DNA of 64,000 nt from S5-327 sp965116015 (GCA_965116015.1 OZ220477.1:2232001-2296000), one strand, 5' to 3'; shown: positions 41,728 to 52,384, counted from the first letter of the stretch. The notes: generated by a model from the sequence alone, not told the origin. Numbers and translations: made by a program.

Positions 41728-42954
41728 TCAGCCGCCGGATTGCGCGTCGGCGCGCAGCGCGTCGGCGCGGTCGGCGCGCTCCCAGGGGAGGTCGACGTCG
41801 ATGCGCCCGAAGTGGCCGTAGGAGGCAGTCTGCCCGTAGATAGGCTTGCGCAGCTCGAGGTCGCGGATGATGCCGCCGGGGCTGAGGTCGAAGCGCTTCC
41901 TCACGAGATCGACGATGCGGGCGTCGTCGATCTTGCCGGTGGCGAACGTTTCGACGGCGAGGCTGGTGGGCTGCGCGACGCCGATAGCGTAGGAGAGCTG
42001 CACCTCGCAGCGGTCGGCAAGGCCGGCGGCGACGATGTTCTTCGCCACCCATCGGGCGGCGTATGCGGCTGAGCGGTCGACCTTTGTCGGGTCTTTGCCG
42101 GAGAAGGCGCCGCCGCCGTGCCGGGCGGCTCCGCCGTAGGTGTCGACGATAATCTTACGCCCTGTGAGGCCGGAGTCGCCGTGCGGGCCTCCGATAACGA
42201 ACCGCCCGGAGGGGTTGACGTAGATGCGCGTCTGTTCGTCGATGAGGTCTGCGGGCACGACGGCGTCGATGATGTGCTCGCGCACCTCGCGGGCAATCTC
42301 GTCGTTGTCGACGCCGTCGGCGTGCTGCGTGCTGACGACGATCGCCGCGACGCGCTTGGGCCTGCCGTTGGAGTACTCGACGGTAACCTGCGACTTGCCG
42401 TCCGGCTTGAGGAAGGGAACGATGCCCTCGCGGCGGGCGACGGCGAGCCTGCGCGTGAGCCGGTGGGCAAGCGCGATGGGGAGCGGCATCATCTCCGGGG
42501 TCTCGTTGCAGGCGAAGCCGACCATCATGCCCTGGTCCCCGGCTCCCAGGCTCTCAGCCGCGTCGTCGCCCGCGTCCTCTCCCCGGAGTTCGAGAGGCGT
42601 GTCGACGCCGTCCTTGATGTCGGGGGATTGCTCGTGCAGGAAGTTGAGGACCTGGCACGTCCGGTAGTCGATGCCGATCTCCTGGTCGTCGTAGCCGATG
42701 CGCCTGACGGTTTCGCGCACGACGGCCTCGTAGTCGACGCTGGCGGTGGTGGTGATTTCGCCGAGGATCACGATGACGTTCGCGCCGGCTGCGGTTTCGC
42801 AGGCGACGCGAGCCTTCGCGTCCTGGGCGTAGATGGCGTCGAGGATGGCGTCGGACACCTGGTCGCACAGCTTGTCGGGGTGTCCCTCGGTTACTGATTC
42901 AGAGGTGAGGAGGTAAGAAGGAGAGGTCTCGAACGTGGTTCCGGTTGGCGTCAT
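41728..42954 (-). CDS. metK: S-adenosylmethionine synthetase
   Basis: 408 residues. SESVTEGHPDKLCDQVSDAI, GAGDQGMMVGFA, the phosphate loop GGAFSGKDPTKVDRSAAYA and YAIGVAQP are all present. Makes SAM from Met and ATP. It lies 51 bases after ahcY, so the genes that make and recycle SAM are in one transcript. Confidence 0.96.
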   Translation of the reverse strand: MTPTGTTFETSPSYLLTSESVTEGHPDKLCDQVSDAILDAIYAQDAKARVACETAAGANVIVILGEITTTASVDYEAVVRETVRRIGYDDQEIGIDYRTCQVLNFLHEQSPDIKDGVDTPLELRGEDAGDDAAESLGAGDQGMMVGFACNETPEMMPLPIALAHRLTRRLAVARREGIVPFLKPDGKSQVTVEYSNGRPKRVAAIVVSTQHADGVDNDEIAREVREHIIDAVVPADLIDEQTRIYVNPSGRFVIGGPHGDSGLTGRKIIVDTYGGAARHGGGAFSGKDPTKVDRSAAYAARWVAKNIVAAGLADRCEVQLSYAIGVAQPTSLAVETFATGKIDDARIVDLVRKRFDLSPGGIIRDLELRKPIYGQTASYGHFGRIDVDLPWERADRADALRADAQSGG

Positions 42955-43005
42955 TGAGCGTGTCCTCCGCGTAATCGGGCGAATGCGAACGGGTGCGCGT
43001 CGCGT

Positions 43006-44277
43006 CTACGTGCCGGCCTCCCAGCCGGCGAGGTAGGCGGTCTGTTCCTCGGTGAGGGCGTCGGTGGCGAGCCCCATTGCCTGGAGCTTGAGCGCGGCCA
43101 CCTGGCGGTCGAGCTCGACGGGGACGTCGTAGACGTCGGCCGGGAGCTCCGCGGCGTGCCTGGCCATGTGCTCCGCGCAGAGCGCCTGATTCGCGAAGCT
43201 CATATCCATCACCGCCGACGGGTGCCCCTCGGCGGCGGCGAGGTTGACGAGCCTGCCGTCGGCGAGGAGGTTGATGCGGCGTCCGTCGCCCATAACGTAC
43301 TGGTCGACCATAGGGCGTATCGTCGTCTTTTCGGAGGCGGCGTCTTCGAGCGCGTCGATGTTGATCTCGATGTTGAAGTGTCCGCTGTTGGCGACAACAG
43401 CGCCGTCTTTCATTGCCTGGAAGTGGTGCGCGTCGAGCGTGTGCTTGCCGCCGGTTACGGTGATGAAGATGTCGCCGAGGCGGGCGGCGTCCTCCATCCG
43501 CATCACCTGATGGCCGTCCATCGTGGCCTCCAGCGCTCGAACGGGGTTGATCTCGGTGACGATAACGCGGGCGCCCATCCCGTGGGCGCGCATCGCGAGC
43601 CCGCGCCCGCACCAGCCGTAGCCGGCGACGACGACGTTCTTGCCGGCGTACAGCGTGTTGGTGGCGCGCATAATGCCGTCGAGCGTGCTCTGGCCTGTGC
43701 CGTAGCGATTGTCGAACATATGCTTGGTGTCGGCCTCGTTCACGGCGATGATGGGGTACCGCAGCTTGCCGGCTTTCGCCATGCTCCGCAGGCGGATGAC
43801 GCCGGTAGTCGTTTCCTCGGTGCCGCCGATGACGTTGCCGAGCAGCTCCTGCCGCTGGGTGTGGAGCGTCGCGACGACATCGGCGCCGTCGTCCATCGTC
43901 ATATGAGGGCGCGCGTCGATGGCGGAGATGATGTGGCTGTAGTACGTGTCGTTGTCCTCGCCCTTTATGGCGTAGGTTGGCGCATCGTAGACGACGGCGA
44001 GGGCGGCGGCGACCGGGTCTTGCGTGGAGAGGGGGTTGCTGGCGCACAGGCGCACGTCGGCGCCGCCGGCCTTGAGCGCGAGCGCGAGGTTCGCCGTCTC
44101 GGTTGTTACGTGGAGGCACGCCGCGATTGTGAGGCCTTTGAGCGGCTGCTCGTCGGCGAACCGCTGGCCGATGAGCTTGATGACGGGCATCTCGCGGGCG
44201 GCCCATTCGATGAGCCGGACGCCCTCCTCCGCGAGGGCGGGGTCTTTGATGTCTCCGAGCTTTCCTTCAGGCTGCAC
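43006..44277 (-). CDS. ahcY: Adenosylhomocysteinase (S-adenosylhomocysteine hydrolase)
   Basis: 423 residues. Splits SAH to adenosine and homocysteine. ARCHATE-like region as AACLHVTTETANL, CSSNPLST-like ASNPLSTQD, NAD-binding GKNVVVAGYGWCGRGLAMR, and a C-terminal DVYDVPVELDRQVAALKL. GTG 44277 with GGAG upstream fits the family start (QPEGKLGDIKD); the frame stays open into the rhodanese gene without similarity. Confidence 0.95.
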   Translation of the reverse strand: MQPEGKLGDIKDPALAEEGVRLIEWAAREMPVIKLIGQRFADEQPLKGLTIAACLHVTTETANLALALKAGGADVRLCASNPLSTQDPVAAALAVVYDAPTYAIKGEDNDTYYSHIISAIDARPHMTMDDGADVVATLHTQRQELLGNVIGGTEETTTGVIRLRSMAKAGKLRYPIIAVNEADTKHMFDNRYGTGQSTLDGIMRATNTLYAGKNVVVAGYGWCGRGLAMRAHGMGARVIVTEINPVRALEATMDGHQVMRMEDAARLGDIFITVTGGKHTLDAHHFQAMKDGAVVANSGHFNIEINIDALEDAASEKTTIRPMVDQYVMGDGRRINLLADGRLVNLAAAEGHPSAVMDMSFANQALCAEHMARHAAELPADVYDVPVELDRQVAALKLQAMGLATDALTEEQTAYLAGWEAGT

Positions 44278-44299
44278 GTTGTCTCCGTTCGGGGGCGCT

Positions 44300-44653
44300 C
44301 TAGGCGCCGTATTCGGTGGGGAGCTGGGCGTCGATCCACGAGGGCGTTCCCTGCTCGATATTGTAGAGCCGGTCGGGCTCGAACCCGAGGGCGGAGGCCA
44401 TTTCGGCGGCAAGGCCGGAGCGCACCCCCGCCGCGCAGATGAAGAGCAAGTCCTGATCCTTGGGCAGCTTCGCTTCGGCCTCGCCGAGGATATCGTCTAC
44501 GGGAATGTGGACGGCGCCCGCCGCGTGGCCGGCCTCCCACTCGTCGGGACGCCGCACATCGATGATGAGCGCCCCCTCTTGCTGCATCTCCTGCGCCTCC
44601 TGCACGGAGATTCTGCGGTACGGCTCGCCTGGTTCCTGTCTGCCTCGCGCCAT
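44300..44653 (-). CDS. Single-domain rhodanese-like sulfurtransferase
   Basis: 117 residues. IIDVRRPDEWEAGHAAGAVHIP and the active-site loop FICAAGVRSG with nucleophile Cys73. It transfers or senses sulfane sulfur in the cytoplasm. It sits between mtnP and ahcY, which suggests a link with sulfur from methionine recycling. That link is inferred from position only. Confidence 0.9.
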   Translation of the reverse strand: MARGRQEPGEPYRRISVQEAQEMQQEGALIIDVRRPDEWEAGHAAGAVHIPVDDILGEAEAKLPKDQDLLFICAAGVRSGLAAEMASALGFEPDRLYNIEQGTPSWIDAQLPTEYGA

Positions 44654-44670
44654 AGCGATTCCTCCTTGTC

Positions 44671-44700
44671 CTCGTCTGTCCTCGTCTGTCCTCGTCTGTC
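44671..44700. repeat. Three exact copies of a 10-bp repeat in the mtnP-rhodanese gap
   Basis: CTCGTCTGTC is repeated three times head to tail, followed by degenerate copies to about 44715. On the coding (minus) strand it is a purine-rich GACAGACGAG repeat just upstream of the rhodanese ribosome-binding site. A similar GAGGACGA-rich tract precedes the gene at 58377. Confidence 0.7.
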
Positions 44701-44740
44701 TCGTTCGTCTCGTCTGGCGTTTCGTCCGCCGTGTTCTGCG

Positions 44741-45606
44741 TCAACTCATATACCTGGAGATGATGGGCCCGAGCCGGTCGAGCGTTTCCTGCGGCACGAG
44801 CTCCCGCGGAGTTACGATGGCTCCGCTCAGCGCGTCGCCGCACTCGCAGGCGCGTTCGCCGCTCAGCGCCGGGATCAGGCTTCGCAGCGTCGCGCGCGAG
44901 GCGTCGGCGTTGCGTTGCAGGTTGGCGATCACCATATCGACAGTAACTTCCTCGTGAGCGCTGCGCCATACATCGTAGTCGGTGGCGCAGGCGAGAGTGG
45001 CGTAGCACATCTCGGCTTCGCGGGCGAGTTTGGCCTCGGGCAGCGTGGTCATCCCGATGATGCTCGCTCCCCACGAACGGTAGAGGTTCGACTCCGCCCT
45101 CGTCGAGAATGCCGGGCCTTCCATCACGATAAGCGCGCCGCCGCGATGCACGGTCGCGCCGGACGCTCGCGACGCGGCGGCCAGCCGCTCGCTCAGCTCA
45201 GGGCAGAACGGATCGGCGAATGCGATGTGCGCGGCAAGCCCCTCGCCGAAGAACGTGCTCTCGCGCAGCCGCGTGCGGTCGATCGCCTGGTCGGGGACGA
45301 CGAGGTGCAGGGGCGCGATCTCTTCCCTCAGGCTCCCGACGGCGGCGACGGATATGAGGCGCTCGACGCCGAGCTGCTTCAGGGCGTGGATGTTCGCCCG
45401 CGCGGGAATCTCGGTGGGGAGGATGCGGTGGCCTCTGCCGTGTCGCGGCAGAAAGGCGACGGGAGCTCCGTCGAGGCTGCCGATCGTTACGATGTCGCTA
45501 GGCTTGCCGAAAGGGGTGCCGATCTCGACCTCTCGGCGATCGTCGAGCGGCATATCGTAGAGCCCGGTGCCGCCGATGACCCCGATGCGGACGCCGTCGC
45601 CGCGCG

Positions 45607-45610
<4 letters not shown>
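44741..45610 (-). CDS. mtnP: S-methyl-5'-thioadenosine phosphorylase
   Basis: 289 residues. RIGVIGGTGLYD, PRHGRGHRILPTEIPARANI, MEGPAFSTRAESNLYRSWG and the TDYDVW motif. The last is typical of MTA phosphorylases rather than purine nucleoside phosphorylases. Releases adenine and methylthioribose-1-phosphate from MTA. ATG 45610 overlaps the mtnA stop (ATGA). Confidence 0.93.
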
Positions 45611-46686
<1,076 letters not shown>

Positions 46687-46771
46687 AGGACGTCGTCGCG
46701 GTCGGGCTGCTGTGTGATGCGGGCTGCCGGCAGTGTACCACAGCGGCGCCCCTGCCTCGGTTGGGCGCGGA

Positions 46772-47512
46772 CTACGGAGCGGCGTCGCCGCCGAAAGCGG
46801 AGAGATCGACTCCGCACTCGGAGAGCGCCTGGAGGAGCGCCAGAGGATTGAACTCGGCCGCGTCGCCTGCGGCGGAGGCGTCTGGCGGCGCAAGGAGCGC
46901 CGCGATGTCTACGCGGTCGGCGATGCACGTGAACTGAGCGACGGTGAAATCGAGCGACGGCTCGCCGATGAGATCGCCGACGGAGACGGCGGCGGCCTCT
47001 TCGTCGTTGAGGCAGTACGCGAGGCCGACGGCGTTGCCGAGAGACGGCGCCGAGACGGAATCCGGATCGTTCACGGCGTTAGTGAGCAGGCCGATGTCGG
47101 TGTCGGCAAGGGTCTCGCGGAGGCAGCTCTCGCTTTCCGGGGCGAGCCCGCCGGCTTGCGCGTCGATGCGCGCGACGAACAGCGCGATGGCGTTCTTCTG
47201 CTCGAGGCAATCGATCGGCAGCGACGCGAGCCCGGCGTCCTGGGCGAGCGCCGGCTTGTCGAGGAGCTCCTCGTAGACCTCGTCGCCGAGCCTGCCGCGG
47301 ATGCAGCTGGTTTCGTCCGGGGAGAGCTCGCTCGCCACGTCGCGCCACGCGTCGCTGGAGTCGATGGCGATGGGGGGCAATGGGGTTGGGGTGGGGGTAG
47401 GAGCCGGCGTGGGAGTAGGGGTCGGCGTGGGGTCGGAGCCGCAGGCGGCCGTCAGGGCGACGGCAAGGGCGGCTACGGCGAGAGTCGCGATGAATCGGGG
47501 GGAGATACGCAC
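46772..47512 (-). CDS. Putative lipoprotein with Thr-Pro linker
   Basis: 246 residues. Signal peptide with hydrophobic stretch and lipobox LTAAC, then GSD and a (PT)n linker (PTPTPTPTPAPTPTPTPLP). The remaining roughly 190 residues contain several cysteines (SCIRG, DCLEQ, SCLRE, YCLND, TCIAD, ECGVD) spaced as in helical repeats of about 40-50 residues, which could form disulfides outside the membrane. I do not recognise the domain. GTG 47512 is chosen as the start of the signal peptide. Confidence 0.75.
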   Translation of the reverse strand: MRISPRFIATLAVAALAVALTAACGSDPTPTPTPTPAPTPTPTPLPPIAIDSSDAWRDVASELSPDETSCIRGRLGDEVYEELLDKPALAQDAGLASLPIDCLEQKNAIALFVARIDAQAGGLAPESESCLRETLADTDIGLLTNAVNDPDSVSAPSLGNAVGLAYCLNDEEAAAVSVGDLIGEPSLDFTVAQFTCIADRVDIAALLAPPDASAAGDAAEFNPLALLQALSECGVDLSAFGGDAAP

Positions 47513-47659
47513 GGGGAGCCTGGCGGGCAGTATAGACCACAGCCCCGCTGGCGCGCCACAGCGGAGCCCGTCCCGGGGCCTGTCCTGGGGCGAGGGGAGT
47601 GGCGCGCATCGTCCGTCGTCGCGCTCCGGTGGTTGTCGTCGCTCCGTTAGAATGGGAGG

Positions 47660-48790
47660 GTGCGGGTCACCGACCTCTCGCTGACGAACTTCCGCTCTTA
47701 CCGGCAGCTTGACCTCGAGCTCGGACCCGGCCTGACGGCGATCGTCGGCGGGAACGCGGCGGGAAAGAGCAACCTGCTGGAGGCGCTGTATCTGCTCGCC
47801 ATCGGGAAATCGCACCGGGCGCCCGCGGAGCGCGATCTCGTGGCCTGGGAGGCGGCGCGCTCCGGGGGATATGCTATCGTCGCCGCCACGCTGGCGGGGC
47901 GCGACGGTCCGGTCGTTGTGCGAGTCGGGCTCGACTGCGGCGGCGGGCTGAGCGTGGTGAAGCGCGTGCGTATCAACGGAGCGCCGAAGCGAGCGTCCGA
48001 CCTGGTGGGAGTGATGAGCGCCGCGCTCTTCTCGGCGGAGGACATCGATCTCGTGTTCGGGTCGCCGTCGGGACGCAGGAGGTACCTGGACGTGCTGCTC
48101 TCTCAAGTGTCGCGGCGCTACCTGCAAGCGCTCTCGCGCTATCAGCGCGTGCTGACGCAACGGAACGCGCTGCTGAGATCGATGCGCGAGGAGAGCCGGA
48201 ACGACGACGAACTCCTGCTGTGGGACGAGGCGCTCTCTGCTGAAGGCGCTGTCGTGCTCGCGGAGCGGCGGGCGTCGATGGACAGCCTGTGCGGACTGAT
48301 AACCGCCGCGTTCGGGCGGCTGTGCGGAGAGGGACTCACAGCCGGATACGCCAGCACGGTTCCGTGCTCCGCGGACGACGCGCTCGCGCCGGCGATGCAG
48401 AGGGCGCTGCGCGCTGCGCGCCGGCAGGAGCGCGCGCTCGGCGTCACTGTCGTCGGCCCGCACCGCGACGATCTGCGGCTGCTGCTCGACGGCGTGGAGC
48501 TTGCGCGTCACGCGTCGCGCGGGCAGGCGCGCCTGGCGGCGCTTGCGCTGCGTCTGGCGGAGGGGCGGCTGCTTGCCGAGCGCCGCGGGGATCCCCCCCT
48601 GCTCCTGCTGGACGACGTGCTGTCGGAGCTGGACGAGCGCCGCCGCGCGTACGTGCTGGAAGAGGCGCTCGCCTACCCGCAGGCGATCATCACATCGGCC
48701 GACGCGCAGACGCTGCCTGCGGGACAGGTCGCGCAGGCGCGCCGTCTGCGCATCGCGGAGGGCGCCGTTTTCGAAGAGGAGGCGGCGTGA
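47660..48790 (+). CDS. recF: DNA replication and repair protein RecF
   Basis: 376 residues. SMC-like ATPase that loads RecA at gaps. Walker A GGNAAGKSNLLEALYLLA, signature SRGQARLAALALRLAE, Walker B PLLLLDDVLSELDERR. GTG start. Unusually placed away from dnaA-dnaN, which are not in the window. The stop overlaps the next gene (GTGA). Confidence 0.94.
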   Translation: MRVTDLSLTNFRSYRQLDLELGPGLTAIVGGNAAGKSNLLEALYLLAIGKSHRAPAERDLVAWEAARSGGYAIVAATLAGRDGPVVVRVGLDCGGGLSVVKRVRINGAPKRASDLVGVMSAALFSAEDIDLVFGSPSGRRRYLDVLLSQVSRRYLQALSRYQRVLTQRNALLRSMREESRNDDELLLWDEALSAEGAVVLAERRASMDSLCGLITAAFGRLCGEGLTAGYASTVPCSADDALAPAMQRALRAARRQERALGVTVVGPHRDDLRLLLDGVELARHASRGQARLAALALRLAEGRLLAERRGDPPLLLLDDVLSELDERRRAYVLEEALAYPQAIITSADAQTLPAGQVAQARRLRIAEGAVFEEEAA

Positions 48791-49713
48791 GCGAGGCGTC
48801 CGGCGCCGCTATCGAAGTATCGGGAGCGCGCAAACGGTTCGGCGAGGTTCAGGCGCTGCGCGGCGTAGACCTGCGCGTCGAGCGCGGAGAGGTGTTCGGC
48901 TTCCTCGGCCCCAACGGCGCAGGCAAAACAACGACTATCCGCGTGCTGATGGGGTTCGTCCGAAGCGACGCCGGCCACGCCCGCGCGTTGGGCCGCGACG
49001 CGTGGAGCGAAACGGTGGAGGTGAAGAAGCGCGTGGGATTCCTGCCGGACGTTATCGCCTTCGGCGGCGGATTCACCGGCCAGGCGTTCCTCGACTATAT
49101 GGCGAGCTTGCGCGGAACGCGCGGCGCGGCTCGCCGCCAGGCCGAGCTGACCGACCGCTTGCAGCTGTCGAAGTCGGCGTTGCAGCGGAAAGTGCGCGGC
49201 TACTCGGCGGGAATGGCGAAGAAGCTCGCGCTCGTTCAGGCGATGCAGCACGACCCCGAACTGCTGATTATGGACGAACCGACCGAGGCGCTCGACCCGC
49301 TGGTGCGGCAAGAGCTCTTTGGCCTGATACGCGAGGCGCGGCAGCGCGGAGCAACAGTGTTTCTGTCGTCGCACGTGCTTCCCGACGTGCAGGAGGTGTG
49401 CGAGCGGGTGGCCCTCATCCGCGACGGGCGAATCGTCGAGACGGGCGCCGTCGACGCGCTGCGGCAGGGCAAGACGCGCACGATGATCGTCGAGTTCAGG
49501 ACGCCCCCAACCGGCGGTCTGCGCGCTCCAGGCGTCGAGACGCTTTCGCGCGAGGGGAGCCGGTGGACGCTGGCGATCTCGGGCGACGTGAACGACGTCG
49601 TGCGCGAGCTTGCGAAGCACGACATCGCCGATCTGACCTACGAGCGGATGAATCTGGACGAGCTGTTCCTGCGCTACTACGAAGGGCGCGAAGAGGCCGC
49701 CGCCGATGCTTAG
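48787..49713 (+). CDS. ABC transporter ATP-binding protein
   Basis: 308 residues. Walker A GPNGAGKTTTIRVLMG, signature YSAGMAKKLALVQAM (Ser-Ala-Gly-Met in place of Ser-Gly-Gly-Gln), Walker B LLIMDEPTEALDP, and the H-loop VFLSSHVLPDVQE. The 80-residue C-terminal part resembles other ABC-2 exporter ATPases. GTG start overlaps recF; the stop overlaps the permease by 8 bases. The exported substrate is unknown. Confidence 0.92.
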   Translation: MSEASGAAIEVSGARKRFGEVQALRGVDLRVERGEVFGFLGPNGAGKTTTIRVLMGFVRSDAGHARALGRDAWSETVEVKKRVGFLPDVIAFGGGFTGQAFLDYMASLRGTRGAARRQAELTDRLQLSKSALQRKVRGYSAGMAKKLALVQAMQHDPELLIMDEPTEALDPLVRQELFGLIREARQRGATVFLSSHVLPDVQEVCERVALIRDGRIVETGAVDALRQGKTRTMIVEFRTPPTGGLRAPGVETLSREGSRWTLAISGDVNDVVRELAKHDIADLTYERMNLDELFLRYYEGREEAAADA

Positions 49714-50512
49714 CGTGCTCCGGCAGACGGCGCGCGTCTACCGCACGGGGCTGATCGCCGTGGCGGCTGGCCTGTTCGCCGTGAGCATGGTGATCGTGTA
49801 CACGTTCGAGGCGCTCGGGGGGCTCGAGGCGTTCGCCGAGCTGTACGAGCTGCTGCCGGCGCCCATCGCTGCGCTGTTCCGCGCCCAGGGCGGCTTCGGA
49901 GCCAGCGCGACGAGCTACATCGCGGCGGACTACCGGCACCCGTTCTACATCATCGCGGCGTTCGCGTACGTTATCGCGGTCGCCAGCGGAGCCCCGGCGC
50001 GCGAGATCGAACGAGGCTCCGCGCTGATGCTGCTCGCCGCGCCCATCGCGCGGTGGCGCTACCTGCTCCCCAAGCTGGCCGTGCTCGTCGCCGGAGCCGC
50101 CGTTATCGGCGCCGCCACACTGCTCGGAACGCTCACCGGCGCGGCGCTCACCGGCATCGGCGAAGAGATCGACTACTGGCTGCTGCTGCTGGCGCAGCTG
50201 AACATGTTCGCGCTCGTGCTGGCGATCGGCGGCGTCGCCGCGCTCATCTCGGCTGCAAGCTCAGACGGCGGGCAGGCGGTCGTGTGGGGAGCGGGCATCG
50301 CGACAGTGATGTACCTCGTCGACTTCCTGTCGCTCATCTGGGGTCCGGCGGAGCCTGCGGGCGTACTGACGCTATTCCACTACTACGATCCGCTAGGCGT
50401 CGCGCAGCGCGGCGAGGTTCCCTGGCGCGACCTTGCGGCGTTATTCGGCGTAGCGGCGGCGTGTTTCGGCGGCGCGCTCATCGTCTTCCAGCGCCGCGAC
50501 ATCGCCCGCTAG
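49706..50512 (+). CDS. ABC-2 type transporter permease
   Basis: 268 residues with about six hydrophobic segments and a larger external region after the first helix. The pattern ALMLLAAPIARWRYLLPKL between helices 2 and 3 is typical of ABC-2 permeases. Works with the ATPase immediately upstream. Confidence 0.87.
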   Translation: MLSVLRQTARVYRTGLIAVAAGLFAVSMVIVYTFEALGGLEAFAELYELLPAPIAALFRAQGGFGASATSYIAADYRHPFYIIAAFAYVIAVASGAPAREIERGSALMLLAAPIARWRYLLPKLAVLVAGAAVIGAATLLGTLTGAALTGIGEEIDYWLLLLAQLNMFALVLAIGGVAALISAASSDGGQAVVWGAGIATVMYLVDFLSLIWGPAEPAGVLTLFHYYDPLGVAQRGEVPWRDLAALFGVAAACFGGALIVFQRRDIAR

Positions 50513-50552
50513 CGGGCGAGGGGCGGGGGGCTGGCAGGGGGCGGGGTCATGC

Positions 50553-50582
50553 TAGACAAGGGGGAGCGAACCTCCATAGTAT
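50553..50582 (+). promoter_or_regulatory. Possible promoter of the restriction-modification pair
   Basis: TAGACA (50553-50558) and TAGTAT (50577-50582), spacing 18, lie 33 bases before the methyltransferase start. It would give the cassette its own transcript after the ABC operon. Confidence 0.45.
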
Positions 50583-50614
50583 TGGGCGCAGCGCGTTGCG
50601 CGGAGGGGCGAAGC

Positions 50615-51616
50615 GTGACTGCAACTGCTCTTCAACAACAGGCGTGGGAGCGCCGCATTCGCTGGGCTCCGCCTACGTTTGCCGAGCATCGCAAGCGGCA
50701 GAGCGGGCGGTACTACACTGCGGGCAACCCTTTCGAGCATATAGCGTTTCGCGCGTGGGCCGAACTAGCCGGGCTTCGCCGCCGCACAGTGCTGGAGCCG
50801 TTCGCGGGCGCCAATAGCCTTATTCGGCACTTGCAAGCGATGCGTTGGTGCAACGCGTATTCCTCATTCGACATCGCGCCCGCCCACCCCGATGTTCGCT
50901 ATCGCGACACTCTGGCTGATTTCCCCCGCGGCTACGATGTTTGCGTAACGAACCCCCCATGGCTTGCGAGGAATAGCGCCTCGGCGCGAGGCCTTGCCTT
51001 TCCCGAAACGAAGCACGATGACCTCTACAAGGTTGCGTTGGAGCAATGTCTGGAGTGCTGCAGGTTCGTAGCCGCCCTTGTGCCGGAGTCGTTCATCCGC
51101 GCTAACTTGCTTCAAGAGCGTTTGTTGTTCTTTGTGTCGCTCACGGCGAACATGTTTGAGGAAACGAACCACCCGGTTGGACTGGCGCTGTTCGACGACG
51201 CGCTGGGCAGCCCCGACCAGGCGCTCGTCTGGTCGGGGGATGAGTTCATCGGCAATCTCGCTGAACTGGAACAGAAACGCCCCCAACCCTCCAAAGAAGG
51301 CTCTGAAATTACATTCAATGCCCCTGCCGGCAATGTAGGACTCATCGCGTTGGACAACACTATCAAGCCGTCGATTCGTTTTTGCGATGTCGCAGAATTG
51401 CGCGACTACACAGTGAAACCAACAGGACGGCATATCACAAAGCTGGCAGTGGACGGTCCTGTCCGTATCGATGATTGGAATGACGCGCTTACTGTATTCA
51501 GGCAGGAAACGCGCGATGTTCTGATGACCTCCTACAAGGGCATCCGGAAGGATGGCATGTACCGCCGCCGCTGCGACTGGGCGCTGGCTCGCGGGATCGT
51601 TCACGATGTCGGATAA
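50615..51616 (+). CDS. Putative N6-adenine DNA methyltransferase (type II R-M)
   Basis: 333 residues from GTG 50615, with GGAGGGG (50602-50607) 7 bases upstream. SAM-binding motif I VLEPFAGANSLIRHL and, after it, catalytic motif IV DVCVTNPPWLARNSA. The NPPW form and order fit an amino-methyltransferase acting on adenine. Base composition is lower in GC and richer in AAA/ATT codons than its neighbours. The next gene overlaps its end by 11 bases. Paired with a small downstream protein, it most likely protects the site cut by that enzyme. Confidence 0.82.
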   Translation: MTATALQQQAWERRIRWAPPTFAEHRKRQSGRYYTAGNPFEHIAFRAWAELAGLRRRTVLEPFAGANSLIRHLQAMRWCNAYSSFDIAPAHPDVRYRDTLADFPRGYDVCVTNPPWLARNSASARGLAFPETKHDDLYKVALEQCLECCRFVAALVPESFIRANLLQERLLFFVSLTANMFEETNHPVGLALFDDALGSPDQALVWSGDEFIGNLAELEQKRPQPSKEGSEITFNAPAGNVGLIALDNTIKPSIRFCDVAELRDYTVKPTGRHITKLAVDGPVRIDDWNDALTVFRQETRDVLMTSYKGIRKDGMYRRRCDWALARGIVHDVG

Positions 51617-52274
51617 CGCCCCGCCGCCGGACTACGACGCCATAGAGCGACGGATGTGGCGCGAGAATGCGGCGCAAGTGCCCGAACTGCTAACGAGCAA
51701 CGATCCCGACCTGCTCAAGAAGATCGCCACTTACACGAGCCGGTTTGGCTATACGCATGATCAGATACGGGAGAAAATTCGTACTGACACTATGTTCGCT
51801 TCGCAGTTCGCGAAAGAGCCGCGACGCCAAGGGGTCCACGAAAAAGAGGCCGCGGCGTGGCTGCAGAAACTGAGCGCAGTGCAGGAGTTCACCACCCTGC
51901 CGAAGACCGGCAAAAACGCCGTATACGTGACGAGCGATGGCGAAGTGAAGCGCGGTGGCGAACTACAGGCGCGCCCCTCGAAATCGCTTGACTTCCGCTG
52001 GCGGACAGAGCGGACAACCTGCTACGCGATGCACAAATTCACAAGAGAAGGGGGCGGCAACCAGGACAGCCAATTCAACGAAATGCGCCAGCTCTTGCAG
52101 CAATTCGTCAGATGCCCCGACACGACTTGCATGCTGCTAGTTATCGTTGACGGCCTGTACTACACGGGACAGCGTCTGGCCGATTTGCGCCGCTTCACCC
52201 GCGACCATCCGCCGCAGAGTTACGTAACCCGCATCCAGGATGTCCCCAAGATTCTGGGAGAGCTGCGTCCGTAG
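51606..52274 (+). CDS. Putative type II restriction endonuclease
   Basis: 222 residues. Helical N-terminal half, then SKSLDFRW (Asp129), CYAMHKFTRE (His143-Lys144) and GGGNQDSQFNEMRQLLQQF. This Asp...Lys plus GG-N-Q-D-x-Q arrangement resembles the catalytic region of several small type II restriction enzymes. Translation is coupled to the methyltransferase. The specificity and the exact fold cannot be read from the sequence. Assignment rests mainly on the methyltransferase pairing. Confidence 0.65.
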   Translation: MSDNAPPPDYDAIERRMWRENAAQVPELLTSNDPDLLKKIATYTSRFGYTHDQIREKIRTDTMFASQFAKEPRRQGVHEKEAAAWLQKLSAVQEFTTLPKTGKNAVYVTSDGEVKRGGELQARPSKSLDFRWRTERTTCYAMHKFTREGGGNQDSQFNEMRQLLQQFVRCPDTTCMLLVIVDGLYYTGQRLADLRRFTRDHPPQSYVTRIQDVPKILGELRP

Positions 52275-52334
52275 CGAGAGCGGGGTCGCTTCGTCAGTTC
52301 GCCACATCATCAGCCCCCCTGCCGGCGGGCCGCG

Positions 52335-52363
52335 TTGACTGTCGTCCCGCGCGGCGCTACATT
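52335..52363 (+). promoter_or_regulatory. Predicted hrcA-dnaJ promoter
   Basis: TTGACT (52335-52340), 17 bases, TACATT (52358-52363), about 20 bases before the hrcA start. I looked for the CIRCE inverted repeat here and did not find it; only a TTAGCGCTT-like half lies at the start codon. Confidence 0.65.
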
Positions 52364-52384
52364 CGAGCTACAGGGAGTTAGCGC

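Noticed and set aside
40222..42072. 616-residue plus-strand open frame over the phosphohexomutase and metK genes
   Set aside because: It is antisense to two genes with intact catalytic motifs, has no family similarity, and long antisense frames are common in GC-rich DNA.
42955..43005. SAM riboswitch before metK
   Set aside because: Only 51 bases separate ahcY and metK, too short for any known SAM riboswitch, and none was seen upstream of mtnA.
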